Shown here: in pieces, positions 1 to 11,006 of the stretch | Numbering within the stretch: the first letter of the stretch is position 1 | How the letters are laid out: the number at the start of each line of letters is the position of its first letter | NCBI GenBank assembly: GCA_025267735.1 | Contig: CM046307.1 | Location: 59,329,395 to 59,393,394 of the forward strand | Origin: Mactra quadrangularis | Lineage: Eukaryota; Mollusca; Bivalvia; Venerida; Mactridae | Direction: 5' to 3' | DNA: 64,000 nt | The notes under the pieces: model-generated | Database searches by the model: none | The model's input: the letters and a program-made list of their open reading frames with translations, nothing else | Told to the model about the DNA's origin: nothing | Made by a program: the position numbers and the translations under genes

Positions 1-133
1 GTTTGAAGAGCAGCACCAGGTAGATATCTATCTAAGACTTTATACCATACATGTGTCACTGGTCCAAATAGAAATCCCATACAGAACATACGACCTGTCA
101 ATTATCATATTATATTCTTTAATTAACATATTA

Positions 134-336
134 GGCCACAACAAGTTGATATGTTCTACGGATTTTTCTAGAAAAAAATAGGGCAAGCGAAGAGAAAAAA
201 TCTTAATTCAGTTGCTTTATATAGCGGTTTGACCAAATTTTTATGAGCGAGCGAGGAAATAAATTTTTTTTGGTAAAAACCGTCAAAATTAATGTGCGAG
301 CAAATCCATAGAACATGTGATCAATTTGTTGTAGCC
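134..336. mobile_element. PIF/Harbinger-like MITE, copy 1
   Basis: This is a 203-bp non-coding element with terminal inverted repeats beginning GGCCACAACAAGTTGAT. It is flanked on both sides by TTA (131-133 and 337-339), the TWA target duplication typical of PIF/Harbinger. Three more copies lie at 7823, 12664 and 48256. The interior holds GCGAGCGA-type motifs near both ends. No transposase is present, so it would have been moved in trans. Confidence 0.8.
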
Positions 337-418
337 TTATGCATTTATTACAGATAAACTTAGCTCTTACTTTTAAAGTTCAAAAAATTTATAGTTAAAA
401 GTTTAAATTGGGTTTAAA

Positions 419-655
419 GTCTGCTTCCATACACATGTTCAGCAGTCTTAACAACTTTGTACAATAACCCTATATCATTGGAATCACCTCACAGGTGATG
501 TGATCTCAGACATTACCCATTTGCATCTGGATTGAGATGAACAACAATGAGTAAATTTCTTCTTCAAGGAAACTAGAAGTGCCTCTTGTGGTGATCGAAT
601 CTGAGACCTCTCAATTCCCAAGTTTAGGTATAATATCACTGGTCCACTGCTCCTA
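419..655 (-). repeat. tRNA-derived SINE-like repeat, copy 1
   Basis: Read on the minus strand, the segment has a tRNA-like head (A-box-like near 640-655, B-box-like near 592-606) followed by a body. The body end, TCCATACACATGTTCAGCAG, recurs with few changes at 29153 onward in the same orientation. Two similar copies of about 230 bp support a SINE family. Its exact ends are uncertain. Confidence 0.5.
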
Positions 656-984
656 CCAAGTTTCTGCATGTATATACAATTTCAAACAATCTATATTATG
701 CATACAGTTGTACTTCTTTTTAGAATTTCAACTAGATCTAACTTTTCTGGTTACATTATTTACAGATTTTTTCATCAATAATGCAATATAATATTCTGGC
801 ATTCACCATAACAGTAGATTGTATTAAACACCATATATAAGACAAGAACAATTGTGAAATCCTAGTCAATAATATTTCTTTAGAAGCCCTGTTAAAGACA
901 AAACTGAGCATTCAAATAAAACAAATTGTCTTTACAGTTAGATTTGCCTAGTTGTCACACTCCTTAGAAGCTGCTCTAGTGAAA

Positions 985-1130
985 ACGGGAGACGGACAAC
1001 TCGTCCCATGCCATCTTTGACAGGGGTGGACAACTGGTCCCACATAGTTTTTCCAGGCTGGACAACAGGTCCCATGTCAATCTGACAGGGCAGACAACTG
1101 GTACTATCTCAGTTTGACAAGGATGGAAAA
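985..1130. repeat. Short tandem array, period about 32 bp
   Basis: About four diverged units carry the core GGACAACTGGTCCCA, at about 994, 1027, 1059 and 1091. The open frame across it is an artefact of the repeat. Confidence 0.6.
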
Positions 1131-2114
1131 ATGGCATGGAACCAGCTGTCCATGAGACCATTTGTCCTACATTCATAAAGATCAGATGGAAACTAATTGA
1201 CCTAGGGACCAGACATAACTGATGTCAAACCACCAAGTCACCTGACCCCAATGGTGTCCTGTCTTTGCTATGTCTATAAAATAAAAAGTTAAACATTCAA
1301 ACCTGTTCTATGATAATCATATTCTTTCTTTGGATTATCTAATTTTTCAATATTTTGTATAACACAATCACCAAGGCCTAACAGAGTAGTTGCGGTAGCA
1401 ACATTTGTAGCAAGCAAATGTTTGGAAAACAAATTGTTCAGAGTAACACGTAGTTGATTCATTATTGAAGAAAATAAGATCTGAAATAAAAACTGCTGTA
1501 TCTAAATAAAACATGATTAATAATTGCTCTATTCTTAATTATTTTTTTTCTTGAATTAAAATCTTTGGTGATAAGTAACAAGAGGATGTGCCGGTATACA
1601 TTGTAAAACCGTTTTCTAGTATGTAGGCTTAGGAAATCATTCAATTCTTTTTAAATGAAGATACATGACATAAATAGAGAATTACATTTCTTTAGAGTAG
1701 CTTCAACTTGCAGCTTCCAACTTAAGTTTTTGTCAATGAATACCCCTAATAATTTATGGTTTGATACTTTTCTAAAGGTTCATTATTCCATTTGAGTGGA
1801 TGGATGTTAAGATTTTCCAACTTCTCGTGCTTATTAGAGGCTGTGATGAACATTGTTTAACTGTTAGAGGCATTTGGCGCCATTCCATTTAAGGAACACC
1901 AGGTCTCAAATGATTCTAGTTGAGACTGAAGCTTACAGTTGACATCAGATTTATTTTCCCAAATGCTGATAGGGTTGTGTCATCAGCAAACATGTGGGCA
2001 TTTTTAACAGATAAAAGTAAATCATTGATATAAATAAGGAAAAGTATTGGGCCTAGAACAGATCCTTGTGGTACACCACTCACCAGCACTAATCTCTTCA
2101 GATTCCGACAGTGA

Positions 2115-4022
2115 CAGGGCTCGACATTAACCATTGTCCGACTGTCCGGGACAAGTGAAACCAAGGTCCGGACAAGTACTTTATAGAGCCGGTTGTCCGA
2201 CGGGACAAGTAGTTTGGGATATTAAAAAGCATGTCTTAACCCATTCTGTATGAATGTCTTATATAAGCGTAACTATTTTGCTGCTCTCTATTACGAGTGC
2301 CGCGAATATGCGTCCCCTAAACTTCAATCGATATGCCGACAGACTTGTATTAAACCTCTGATCGCCGCGTGACCCATATATCCGTCATGTGTATATGAAA
2401 ACGATCTTAACACCGATAAGCGTAACGATAAGCACAGCGGGTGAAGATAGATTGGGCAAGTTATTAAATCAAGGTCACTGCCTGGAATTTAATTCGCGCT
2501 ATTTTAAAAGTTAATTTATTCTGCACAAATATTATTTTAATTTCAAAATGTTTTTATTTTTATTTAATTTGTAACACTTTTCCATTCAAGTGCAATTGTT
2601 GGTAAATCAAATTTGACACATTGTAGCGTTTCTTTTATTGAATGTTTCGTTGATAATTGTTATTATTTTTTGTATTAAAATTTGCAACACCTATTATCTG
2701 TTACAAAACGACATTTCCGTGAAAATAACTTTGTGCTGCCAAGTTTATAAATCTGGTTAAACTTCACAACACTTTAAAATAAAACTGTTACAAACAATAT
2801 TTATTATGATAAGTCATTGATGCGACAATAACATGTGAAGAATGCAAATAAATCGCGACTTGAAAAAACACCGTTAAATTTTATTTAAAAAATAACTAAT
2901 TAGTAATAGGCACAAACATGTTCTAATGAAACTATGATAACGAACAATTACGGTACGATGAACTTTATGTCCGAAGATTATTTATTGTTAATTAATTTAT
3001 TAATGTACGCTGTTATAATATCAATGCGAGGAGAGATTAATGGGACATGTCAACACGGAAAGTTGCTGATACGTACCCTTCCTTAAATTAATTGCGCCCA
3101 CGAATCAATTTTCTATCATACTTGAGGTCCCAAACTTTATCTTGTATAGCGGTGCGTTTTTAAAGTATTCAATATGGCACATGGCAAATACGTCATATGG
3201 AGCGGTGCTTCTCTGATCAAAAGAAAATCGCCGCCGCTTATCGTTGTTAGTAGTTAGACAGGAAATCAATTGGAGAGGGGTGTATTAATTATCATGTTAG
3301 ATAGCAATAAGTTGAAATTTAATTAAAATTAGGTGAGTTTGTCATGGGAAATGATGTCCGTGTTAAAAGTGTGAATTAACTTTAAAAGCATTAGGTAAAA
3401 TCAGACTTTTACCTCGCATTACAAATACACATGTAACTTTTTTTCTGGTGCAAATATTTTAATTCCGTTTTCAACATAAGAAAATCAATTATTGCAAGCG
3501 CATTGTGTCTGTTTCCGATTTTGGTGTTGTCGATGATTTTTTTCAGAAAAAAATCGCCAAAAAAAACGTCGGATTCTTTTTTGCAATAATTTAATTTCTA
3601 ATTAGCAATGACCTTGCTAGCTATTCTATTGTAAAGGAAGATACAAAACTAAAAGTAACATCATTGGATGCATAATTTAATTTTCTTTCCAAAATGTTAA
3701 CTTTTGTAAAATATCTGTTTTCCATAAACGATTAAATGTACCAAAAGTTATGACTTAACACCATCAAAACAATGTATACATGTTGTATGTTAATTGTTAG
3801 TTGTTTATTCTCAGTTAAATAAATAGTTATGTTATTATGAGTAAATGTTTCTTTTTTTTTTAAATAGAACATACACAATTGTCATTACCCTTATTGAAAC
3901 TATTTCAAATCCATCCAGTATGACTGAAGGTTAGGACAAGTTGGATTTTGTTCAGGACAAGTGGTTTTTAAAAGTACTTGTCCGACAGGACAAGTTAAAA
4001 AAAAAGTTAATGTCGAGCCCTG
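2115..4022. mobile_element. Non-autonomous hAT-like element inside the LINE
   Basis: The 1908-bp insert starts CAGGGCTCGACATTAAC and ends with the inverse of the same motif. It is flanked by a perfect 5-bp duplication AGTGA (2110-2114 and 4023-4027). Just inside both ends are several GGACAAGT motifs. No transposase frame is visible. The termini look hAT-like, and hAT5-type elements are described with 5-bp duplications; the family assignment is an inference. It interrupts the reverse transcriptase frame, so it is younger than the LINE. Confidence 0.75.
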
Positions 4023-4102
4023 AGTGAACAAGAAAAACATACTTTTGGAGTATATGGCTTATATTAGAGAATGACCACATTATTGCCGTGTCACTAAATA
4101 AG

Positions 4103-4324
4103 CAGGGGCGGTCCCAGGTATTTTTCAGGGGGGGTCCGAACTTTTTCTGGGGGGGGGGGTCCAAAACTTTAACACCACTACCACATTATACACATTTTCC
4201 AGAATAATGCAACACATTTATATCAATACAAACTACATTAACATTAAGAAAAACACTAATGGACAAGTACATTTTGGAAATTCTAGGGAGGGGTCCAGAC
4301 CCCCCCCCGCTAGATCCGCCTATG
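4103..4324. mobile_element. Small hAT-like MITE inside the LINE
   Basis: The 222-bp segment begins CAGGGGCGGTCCCAGG and ends as the inverse of CATAGGCGGATCTAGCGG, with G-runs and C-runs just inside the ends. It separates the DLSKAFD block of the LINE from the following segment. No clean target duplication is visible. Confidence 0.6.
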
Positions 4325-4914
4325 AAAAGTTTATGATTAATCAAGTCAAAAGCTTTAGATAAGTCAAATAAAACAGTACCAACTATGTAACTTTCATTTA
4401 TTTCATTAATCCATTCGTCCACAATGAAGTGACACCAGTCCTAAAGCAAATGTTGTTTCCACTATAAAACTATCAGTTGCTGATTACAGTATTTATGACT
4501 TGTATACATGTACTATCTTCATGAGGTTAGATAAATGCCAATGATGTAACCACTGACCATGATGCAATATGACAATGACCCTAATCTGGAAGAATAAATA
4601 TAAATTGGACAAAGTAAGATCAAAGAAAAAAATTCTCTAAAAACTAAAATTCATTTAAGAATAGTGCATTATGCAGCAAAATGAAAATAAAAAGTTCATA
4701 CACGAAATTAGTACGAACAATTTCTAATAGTACAAAACATTCACATGTCGCGAAAACATATAACAATTTAAAATTATTTCAATAATATGAATGATTGCAA
4801 CTAACGGAACAAAACTAACGGTATTGTTAGGTTTTTATCTTGCAATAACTACCTTAGATGTTTTGATCAAAACAATTAAATAGATATAAATTAATAATCA
4901 CATTACTTGTCAAC

Positions 4915-5050
4915 CTTCCCGATCTAATTGGGACTGGGAGTAGATTATTTGCATCCAATCAGCCGAGGGGCGTTACCAGTATCAACTGAGACGAGTTTCA
5001 GTCACGCCCCTCATTAATATCGCTTCACCAGTAGGAACGCCCTAATTTTA
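4915..5050 (+). promoter_or_regulatory. Putative PLGRKT promoter region
   Basis: This CpG-containing island in AT-rich DNA holds an octamer ATTTGCAT (4947-4954) directly followed by a CCAAT box, CCAATCAG (4955-4962). KLF/SP-like GGGGCG and CACGCCCC sites lie at about 4967 and 5003. It lies 0.8-0.9 kb upstream of the PLGRKT start codon. A pyrimidine-poor TTGCAG near 5771 could be the acceptor of a 5' UTR intron. The assignment rests on motif clustering and position only. Confidence 0.4.
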
Positions 5051-5814
5051 CGGACGATTTCCTCTCGAGATTTAGACCCGATTTTAAAGCAAAAAAACGG
5101 GTGTATTGCTTTTTCTTGATATATAAATGTACTTAGCGGGGACACAATTATATTATGTCAAATATTTAATTCAATACACGTTAAAACAAAAAAAGTTATC
5201 ACGGAAAATGTCCAAAAAACGTCCGGTAATTGGATTGTGAGGAGTATAAGGCAATCCTTTTAAACAGGAAGGCGGGGCTATGGGCGGCCCTAATATTGGA
5301 CTACTTTCATCAAATATCGGTTGGGATTGAAATCGACCAAAATCGGTTGGGAAACATTGAATCCCGATTTTTTCTACCGAACTTTTAATAATAAATAAAG
5401 AAGTGTCAACATTTTAGCAATGTTAGTTCAATTTCTCTTGCAGGTTTGCATACCATGTATTCTTTCATAATTTATTATAATTAATTTCCTACCTCATTAA
5501 TTCGGTCTTCTCTAAAAGAATGCTATTTATTTTATTATGTATACATGTGTTACAACAAACTTACACAATTAGGCAATTGATTAATTTTGATGCTTCACCT
5601 TCAATTATCTTTTTTACTTTCTCTTTAATTATTCTTGAAGTAAAGTTATGAAGAAGATTCATATGAACATAAATAAAATTCATACAATTGATCTACATAC
5701 TTGAAATCTTTACAATCTGTTTGATTTTTGTTTTGTTAGATTATTTTGATGTCCTACTTTATAACCTTGCAGAAAGCTAAATAATTCCAGTGTTAACAGT
5801 TCTCAGTTATTACA

Positions 5815-5895
5815 ATGGGGTCAGTGGTAGGAAAAACCATGGAAGAAAACTTTAAGAAGCAGCAAGCTTTTATGCAACAAAGTCAGGAAGAAATG
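5815..5895 (+). CDS. PLGRKT: PLGRKT coding exon 1
   Basis: The exon encodes 27 residues from the start Met to ...SQEEM, with charged and Gln-rich character. The donor is GTTGGT and the phase is 0. Confidence 0.9.
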
Positions 5896-8800
5896 GTTGG
5901 TAGAATTAATGTTAATTGTCCCTTTAATTAAATATTCTAATTTTGTCAGGATGATCATCTGGATCTATATAATGCACTGGTCATTTGACCTGCACCCTTA
6001 CCTGAGCAAATAGCAAAATCTTTGTCTGTTAGCCCAGCAAACACTTGGTACAATCTATCTGTTAGCCCAGCAGACCCCGTAGTACAATCTGTCTGTTAGC
6101 CCAGCTGACCCCCCCCCCCTGGTACAATCTGTCTGTTAGGCCAGCGAACCCCCCTGGAACAATCTGTTTTTTAGCCCAGCACCCCCCCCCCCTCGGTACA
6201 ATCTGTCTGTTAGCCCAGCAGACCCCCCCCCCTGGTACAACCTGTCTGTAAGCCCAGCAGACCACCCCCTGGTACAATCTGTCTGTTAGCCCAGCAGACC
6301 ACTCCCTGGTACAATTTGTCTGTTAGCCCAGCAAACCCCTGGTACAATCTGTCTGTTAGCCCAGCAGACCCCCCCCCCTGGTACAATCCGTCTGTTAGCC
6401 CAGCAGACCCCCCCCTGGTACAATCTGTCTGTTAGCCCAGCAGACCACCCCCCTGGTACAATCTGTCTGTTAGCCCAGCAGACCCCCCTAGTACAATCCG
6501 TCTGTTAGCCCAGCAGACTTCCCCCCCCCTGGTACAATCTGTCTGTTAGCCCAGCAGACCAACCCCCTGGTACAATCTGTCTGTTAGCCCAGCAGACCCC
6601 CCTAGTACAATCTGTCTGTTAGCCCAGCAGACCCCCCCTGGTACAATCTGTCTGTTAGCCCAGCAAACCCCTGGTACAATCTGTCTGTTAGCCCAGCAGA
6701 CCCCCCCTAGTACAATCTGTCTGTTAGTCCAGCAGACCCGGGGTACAATCTATCTGTTAGCCCAGCAAACCCTTGGTACAATCTGTCTGTTAGCCCAGCA
6801 GACCCCCCTGGTACAATCTGTCTGTTAGCCCAGCAAACCCCTGGTACAATCTGTCTGTTAGCCCAGCAAACCCCTGGTACAATCTGTCTGTTAGCCCAGC
6901 AAACCCTGGTACAATCTGTCTGTTAGTCCAGCAAAATCCTGGTACAATCCCTCTGTTTGCCCTGCAAAGCCCTGGTACAATCTGTCTGTTAACCCAGCAA
7001 ACCCCTGGTACAATCTGTTTGTTAGCCCGGCAAACCCCTTGTACAGTCCATGCTTTGTGTGTCCATTCAGATGGTTAAATCTCCAGTAAATAACCTGACC
7101 TGCTGGGACATCCCAGTCACTTTCTAAAGCAAAGACTGGACTTATATTCCCAATATTTACTCTAGTCATATATAGCCTACAGGTAACTCTCTAGTTAGCA
7201 CTTTCAACCCTTAGAAAACCTTGGCTGAAACCAATGTTTCAACTGCTGTAAAACACAGTGAATGATAGTACATGTATTTGTTTTATTCAAACCAACCATT
7301 TTCACAATTCATTCAAAACCTTCAATTATTTCAGTTAGAACGTCAAATACAGATGCAGAATCAAATGAGAGAAAGACAAGCAGCCATGATGATTGCTAGA
7401 TCTCGTGATATGTTAAAATGGTGGTCAGCTTTCTATGCTACTGTGGCTTTTTTTGGTGTAGTCGGGTAAACTTTATTTTGTAATTATTATATTGGCAATT
7501 GTCATGCTTGGACTGCAAGTTTTTTTCTGCTAATCTGATCTGCAAAATAAACAGTGGCTCATTACAACTACCCGGTACTAGCTTTTCATTTCTGAAGCCC
7601 AATATTATTTTGTGGCAACTATAGTAATATCAAGAATATACTTGGTATATAGATAAATATCTACTACAACTCTTTCAGACAATCATTTTTCAAATCCTTA
7701 ATTCGCTGACTGTTAATCCAATTCTTATCTAATCTTGAATTTGTTATTTTTTTGTTTAAATTCAATGGTAAGTTCTGATTTTAGCTCTGTAAGCTCATTT
7801 TTAAATTTTTATGTGGAAATTAGGCCACAACAAATTGATCATATGTTCTATGGATTCGCTCGCACCTTAATTTTGACGTTTTTTACAAAAAAATATTTTT
7901 ATTTCCTCGCTCGCCCATAAAAATTTGGTCAAACCGCTATATAAAGCTAGTGAATAAAGACTTTTTTTAAAAAAAATTCTTCGCTCGCTCGCCCCATTTT
8001 TTCCCAGAAAAATCCATAGAACATATGATCAACTTGTTGTGGCCTTAATTCATTAACATGAAATGTAAAGACTTCTTAGCATTCAGGCCATTTGACTCAA
8101 GTTTTAGTAGAGTATGCAGTTATACATTGTGTAAAAAAAGGAATGTTCCACCCCCTGATGAAAATCTTTTATTACTAGTACACTAACTACCTTGAGGAGT
8201 AGGGTAGACATCTGTACATGCCCTTGAAAGTGACTTAACCATTTCAAACTACATGTACATCCAGATATTAATCTCAATTTACATTAAAAAAACTACTGTA
8301 ATTTTTTTTATCGTCAGTTGTTTGTCTGCTAGTTCTTGCAGAAGGAATTTGCCTAGATCCAACAAACTAAGATATCATATCACAACCAGTGCCCACAATG
8401 TGTCCTACTGAATGAATACCCATTTCTGATTTATTAAATCATTAAATTTGAGAAAATTTGTGATTCCTGAGGTTGTATCTTATGAAACAGCTTTGTTTGA
8501 ACTTTGAGAGAGGACACTAAAATGACAACTCTGCAAATATGATATTAACCTTCATATAAGCAAGTTCATTCAGGCTGACAAAATTTCATCTTTGCTAGTC
8601 CTGCTGACTGATAGAATAAGATGACTGATGTTGAAGTCTTTGACATTGGTCATACTAGTGTTGTACCGATGATCGGGAATAATCGATTAACGACTAGTTG
8701 GAAGCTTTCGATTCTGATAATTGATTAAACTTTATCAGAATCGATCATCGGTTAGAAAAGAGGATAGGCTATTTAAGGACAATACATATTTTTCCATGTA

Positions 8801-11006
8801 TCTGAACTGTTATTAAAAATGTTTTAAATACATGTCATTTGTGTCTGACTTGTATTGGACACTGATATATCTTGTTCATGTTCCAAAAATACAGCTACTA
8901 TACTAGTCAAGGGAACTAGGCAATCGATCATTTATTTTTGTCTGTTTATTTGATTTTTAATTTTTATTAGGTTTTTGACACATTTGACTAAAGAAAAAAT
9001 ATTTCCTAATCCATAGTACATGAATTTTATAAGGATTCACAGTAAAACATGCATGCAAAAACAAACTGATCAGGAACCGATTATAATCGGAAGAATCGCA
9101 TCGACAACAGAAACCGATTCCAAATGATGATCGATTACGATTTTCAGCCGATGTCCCACCACTAGGTCATATATTGTCTTCATATTTCTCTATTATAGGT
9201 TTGCTAAGAGGAAGAATCCTGCTCCATTGGTTCCTTTGTTACCACTCACATTTATTGTAGGATATCAATATGATTTAGCTTATGGTAGTAAGATGGAGAG
9301 GTGTAGAGGTATACTATTAACTCAATCATTATCATGGGGTGAAAATTTTCATGACTTACTCTGAAGTTCAGAATTTATTTGGGGGGGCAATTAATGGTTT
9401 TTTTCCTATGTAAAATTATTGAACTATCGAAATTTAGGAATATCAGGATTTAAGGGTGTATCAGGATTTGAATTTGAAAAAAATCTATGAAGTGGGTGTG
9501 GTTACTAAACATATTAAAATATCCATAAATTCCAAAATAATTTTGATATAATTGTAAGTGATGCATTAAGTGTATAGATGTGACAGTGAAAATATAAAAA
9601 AAAAAAACTCAACAAATAAGACATTTAGAAAGAAATGAAAACATTTAACCTTACCTTGAAATAGCCTTCAGAACGTCAGTCCAAACACATAATTAAAGTC
9701 CTTTTTTCATAAATCCAAATGATGTTATAGAATGTCCATATAACATTTTACATTACCCCACCCACTTGAGAGATTTTTTCAACAAATCAACAAAGGATAA
9801 ACCCTTAAAAAAGATCTTTCACCCATGCCAATTTTATGTTATGCACAAACTTATGAAGATAGTTGTAAAAATTAATACATGTACTAATTACTACATACTA
9901 ATTGTGATATTCTGAACTACTTTTTCTGAAAAGTTTTGTTCATTTATGTTCATTTGTATTTTTCTTTAATAAAAGAACTCTTAAAATTGAATTTCCCTAA
10001 TGCACTTGTACAACTGAGTTTTTATTGTATGACTGACACCATCTGTACTAGAATCAAGCAGGTTTCATGTTAGTTTCATTTTCCAAAACTGACCTGATGC
10101 TGTAAACTGAAAGTCTTCCTATGTTACACAATCTTACATTATTTGTCATTCCATCTCTGTTTTGTATTTTTAAATTCACGTACTTTTGTGGTAAACAAAG
10201 GGAGATAACAAATATTTACATTTTTATCCTGAGTTTTCTCCCTTTAATGATAAGTTTTGTATTTGAAAATGTTACTTGTTGGAGACACTGAAAATGCTAT
10301 AGGACTCTATTTATTATATACTGACTTACTCATGAGCTTACCAACAGATTGTTATACATTTTATATTAAATTAGTAAGTCATTAAATCATTTCCCATTCT
10401 AATTTATAATCTCACTGAAGTCTAACAGAACTCAAATGGAAATGTTTAACTTCATGTAAATACATGTGTACATATATTTAACTTCATGTTTTGGTTTATG
10501 ATATATTAAGTTTAGTCTGGATTACCTGCCCCTAACCACTATCGTTATCGGGTCAGGCAAGTCGTGATCATGGTTTGCCTGACGTACTTTTACCTGTCAA
10601 AGTACGACTGGGAACCAGACAAATATTAAGTTATGCTTTCATAGATTTAGACATGATGGGAATATCCCTGAAACACTTACTACACTTAACTTTATAAGTA
10701 TAATGACAAAGAAAGATAGCAGCATGTTTGGTAAATCATATGCTATGTATTTCTGTTATTATTTAACTACAGGTATTTAATTAGAAAGATGTCTGTATGC
10801 CTTATTGACAAACGACTAAAAATTCACAATACAATGTAAATGTTGTCCTTTATTTTTTAATTTTCTGTATTTGTATATCTAACTAATAGATATTATCTTG
10901 CATATTAACAGAGGAAGCAGAGAAGGTAATGTCTGAAGAATCTAATTATATACAGCTACCTAAGGGATTACCTACAATTAGTAGTATTGATGCTGCTAGA
11001 AAATAA
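5815..11006 (+). CDS. PLGRKT: PLGRKT: plasminogen receptor with C-terminal lysine (whole gene, 4 coding exons)
   Basis: Coding exons are 5815-5895, 7335-7465, 9199-9308 and 10912-11006 (417 nt, 138 aa plus stop). All introns are GT-AG and phases agree. Family hallmarks are MGxxxxKxMxEN at the N-terminus, an LERQ...MRERQ helix (about residues 28-45), and two hydrophobic segments (about 52-71 and 78-95). YQYDLxYG follows the second, and a basic tail ends ...DAARK. In vertebrates this integral membrane protein displays a C-terminal lysine outside the cell that binds plasminogen and promotes its activation. The protein is shorter than the roughly 147-residue vertebrate form and lacks the last dozen residues, yet it still ends in lysine. 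The start context ACAATGG is strong. Confidence 0.93.
6021..7048. repeat. Minisatellite with C-runs in PLGRKT intron 1, about 29 units
   Basis: Units of about 32-40 bp share GGTACAATCTGTCTGTTAG followed by CCCAGCAGAC and a C-tract of about 3 to 10 bases. Most length change between units is in the C-tract. The minus strand is therefore strongly G-run-rich, with potential for G-quadruplexes and replication slippage. The open frames on the minus strand with repeated GLTDRLYQG are translations of the array and not proteins. Confidence 0.95.
7335..7465 (+). CDS. PLGRKT: PLGRKT coding exon 2
   Basis: The acceptor TTATTTCAG precedes 43 complete codons plus two bases. It encodes the LERQ/MRERQ helix and the first hydrophobic segment (WWSAFYATVAFFGVV). 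The donor is GTAAAC. Confidence 0.92.
7823..8044. mobile_element. PIF/Harbinger-like MITE, copy 2
   Basis: This 222-bp copy in PLGRKT intron 2 has the same termini as the copy at 134 and flanking TTA on both sides. It is close in sequence to the copy at 48256. Confidence 0.85.
8656..9164. mobile_element. hAT-like non-autonomous element next to PLGRKT exon 3
   Basis: The 509-bp element begins TAGTGTTGTACCGATGATCG and ends with a diverged inverse (...CATCGG...ACCACTA). GATCGATT-type motifs recur near both ends. It is flanked by an 8-bp duplication, GGTCATAC (8648-8655) versus GGTCATAT (9165-9172), one mismatch. No coding frame is present. The right end is 34 bp from the start of PLGRKT exon 3. 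Confidence 0.8.
9199..9308 (+). CDS. PLGRKT: PLGRKT coding exon 3
   Basis: The acceptor TCTATTATAG follows a short pyrimidine tract. The exon encodes FAKRKNPAPLVPLLPLTF and the conserved YQYDLAYG, the second membrane segment and its exit. The donor is GTATAC. Confidence 0.92.
9454..9804. mobile_element. TTAA-flanked inverted-repeat element in PLGRKT intron 3
   Basis: The 351-bp segment is bounded by TTAA on both sides (9450-9453 and 9805-9808). It has imperfect terminal inverted repeats of about 50 bp, including GGGTGTATC at one end and GATAAACCC at the other, plus paired GTGGGTG/CACCCAC blocks. TTAA targeting fits piggyBac or Kolobok; the superfamily cannot be settled without a transposase. 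Confidence 0.65.
10505..10630. repeat. Compact multi-hairpin element in PLGRKT intron 3
   Basis: An outer inverted pair (TTAGTCTGG... and ...CCAGACAAATATTAA) encloses two smaller hairpins: GTCAGGCAA with TTGCCTGAC, and CGTACTTT with AAAGTACG. On paper the fold is cloverleaf-like. It may be a tiny MITE. It lacks tRNA A and B boxes. Confidence 0.45.
10912..11006 (+). CDS. PLGRKT: PLGRKT terminal coding exon 4
   Basis: The acceptor is TATTAACAG. The exon encodes EEAEKVMSEE and LQLPRG-like QLPKGLPTISSIDAARK, followed by TAA. The final residue is lysine, the family's functional hallmark. The 3' UTR follows; candidate AATAAA signals are common downstream and the true poly(A) site cannot be chosen. 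Confidence 0.92.

Larger units (their letters stand above)
1680..4465 (-). pseudogene. Broken LINE reverse transcriptase, interrupted by two DNA elements
   Basis: The minus strand carries pieces of a non-LTR reverse transcriptase. The DLSKAFD motif (RT motif A) lies near 4340-4370. The [11 protein letters not shown] block and FADD motif (motifs B and C) lie at about 1975-2085. A downstream LLGVFIDKNLSW-like segment lies near 1700-1770. The pieces are separated by inserts at 4103-4324 and 2115-4022. Removing the second insert and one copy of its 5-bp duplication rejoins the frame. The copy is 5'-truncated near 4465 and has a frameshift near 4430, so it is dead. The motifs fit the CR1/Jockey-type RT group, but the clade is not certain. 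Confidence 0.8.

Noticed and set aside
3952..4164. Open frame joining the hAT-like insert and LINE remnants
   Set aside because: It is a chance fusion across element boundaries; only the part from 4028 to 4102 is LINE-derived.
6021..7048. Possible CRISPR array
   Set aside because: Units are directly tandem without unique spacers, and the genome is eukaryotic. The same applies to the arrays at 20738, 53204 and 59641.
6062..7169. Minus-strand open frames with repeated GLTDRLYQG-like peptide
   Set aside because: They are translations of the C-run minisatellite; unit length is not held to a multiple of three and frames break.
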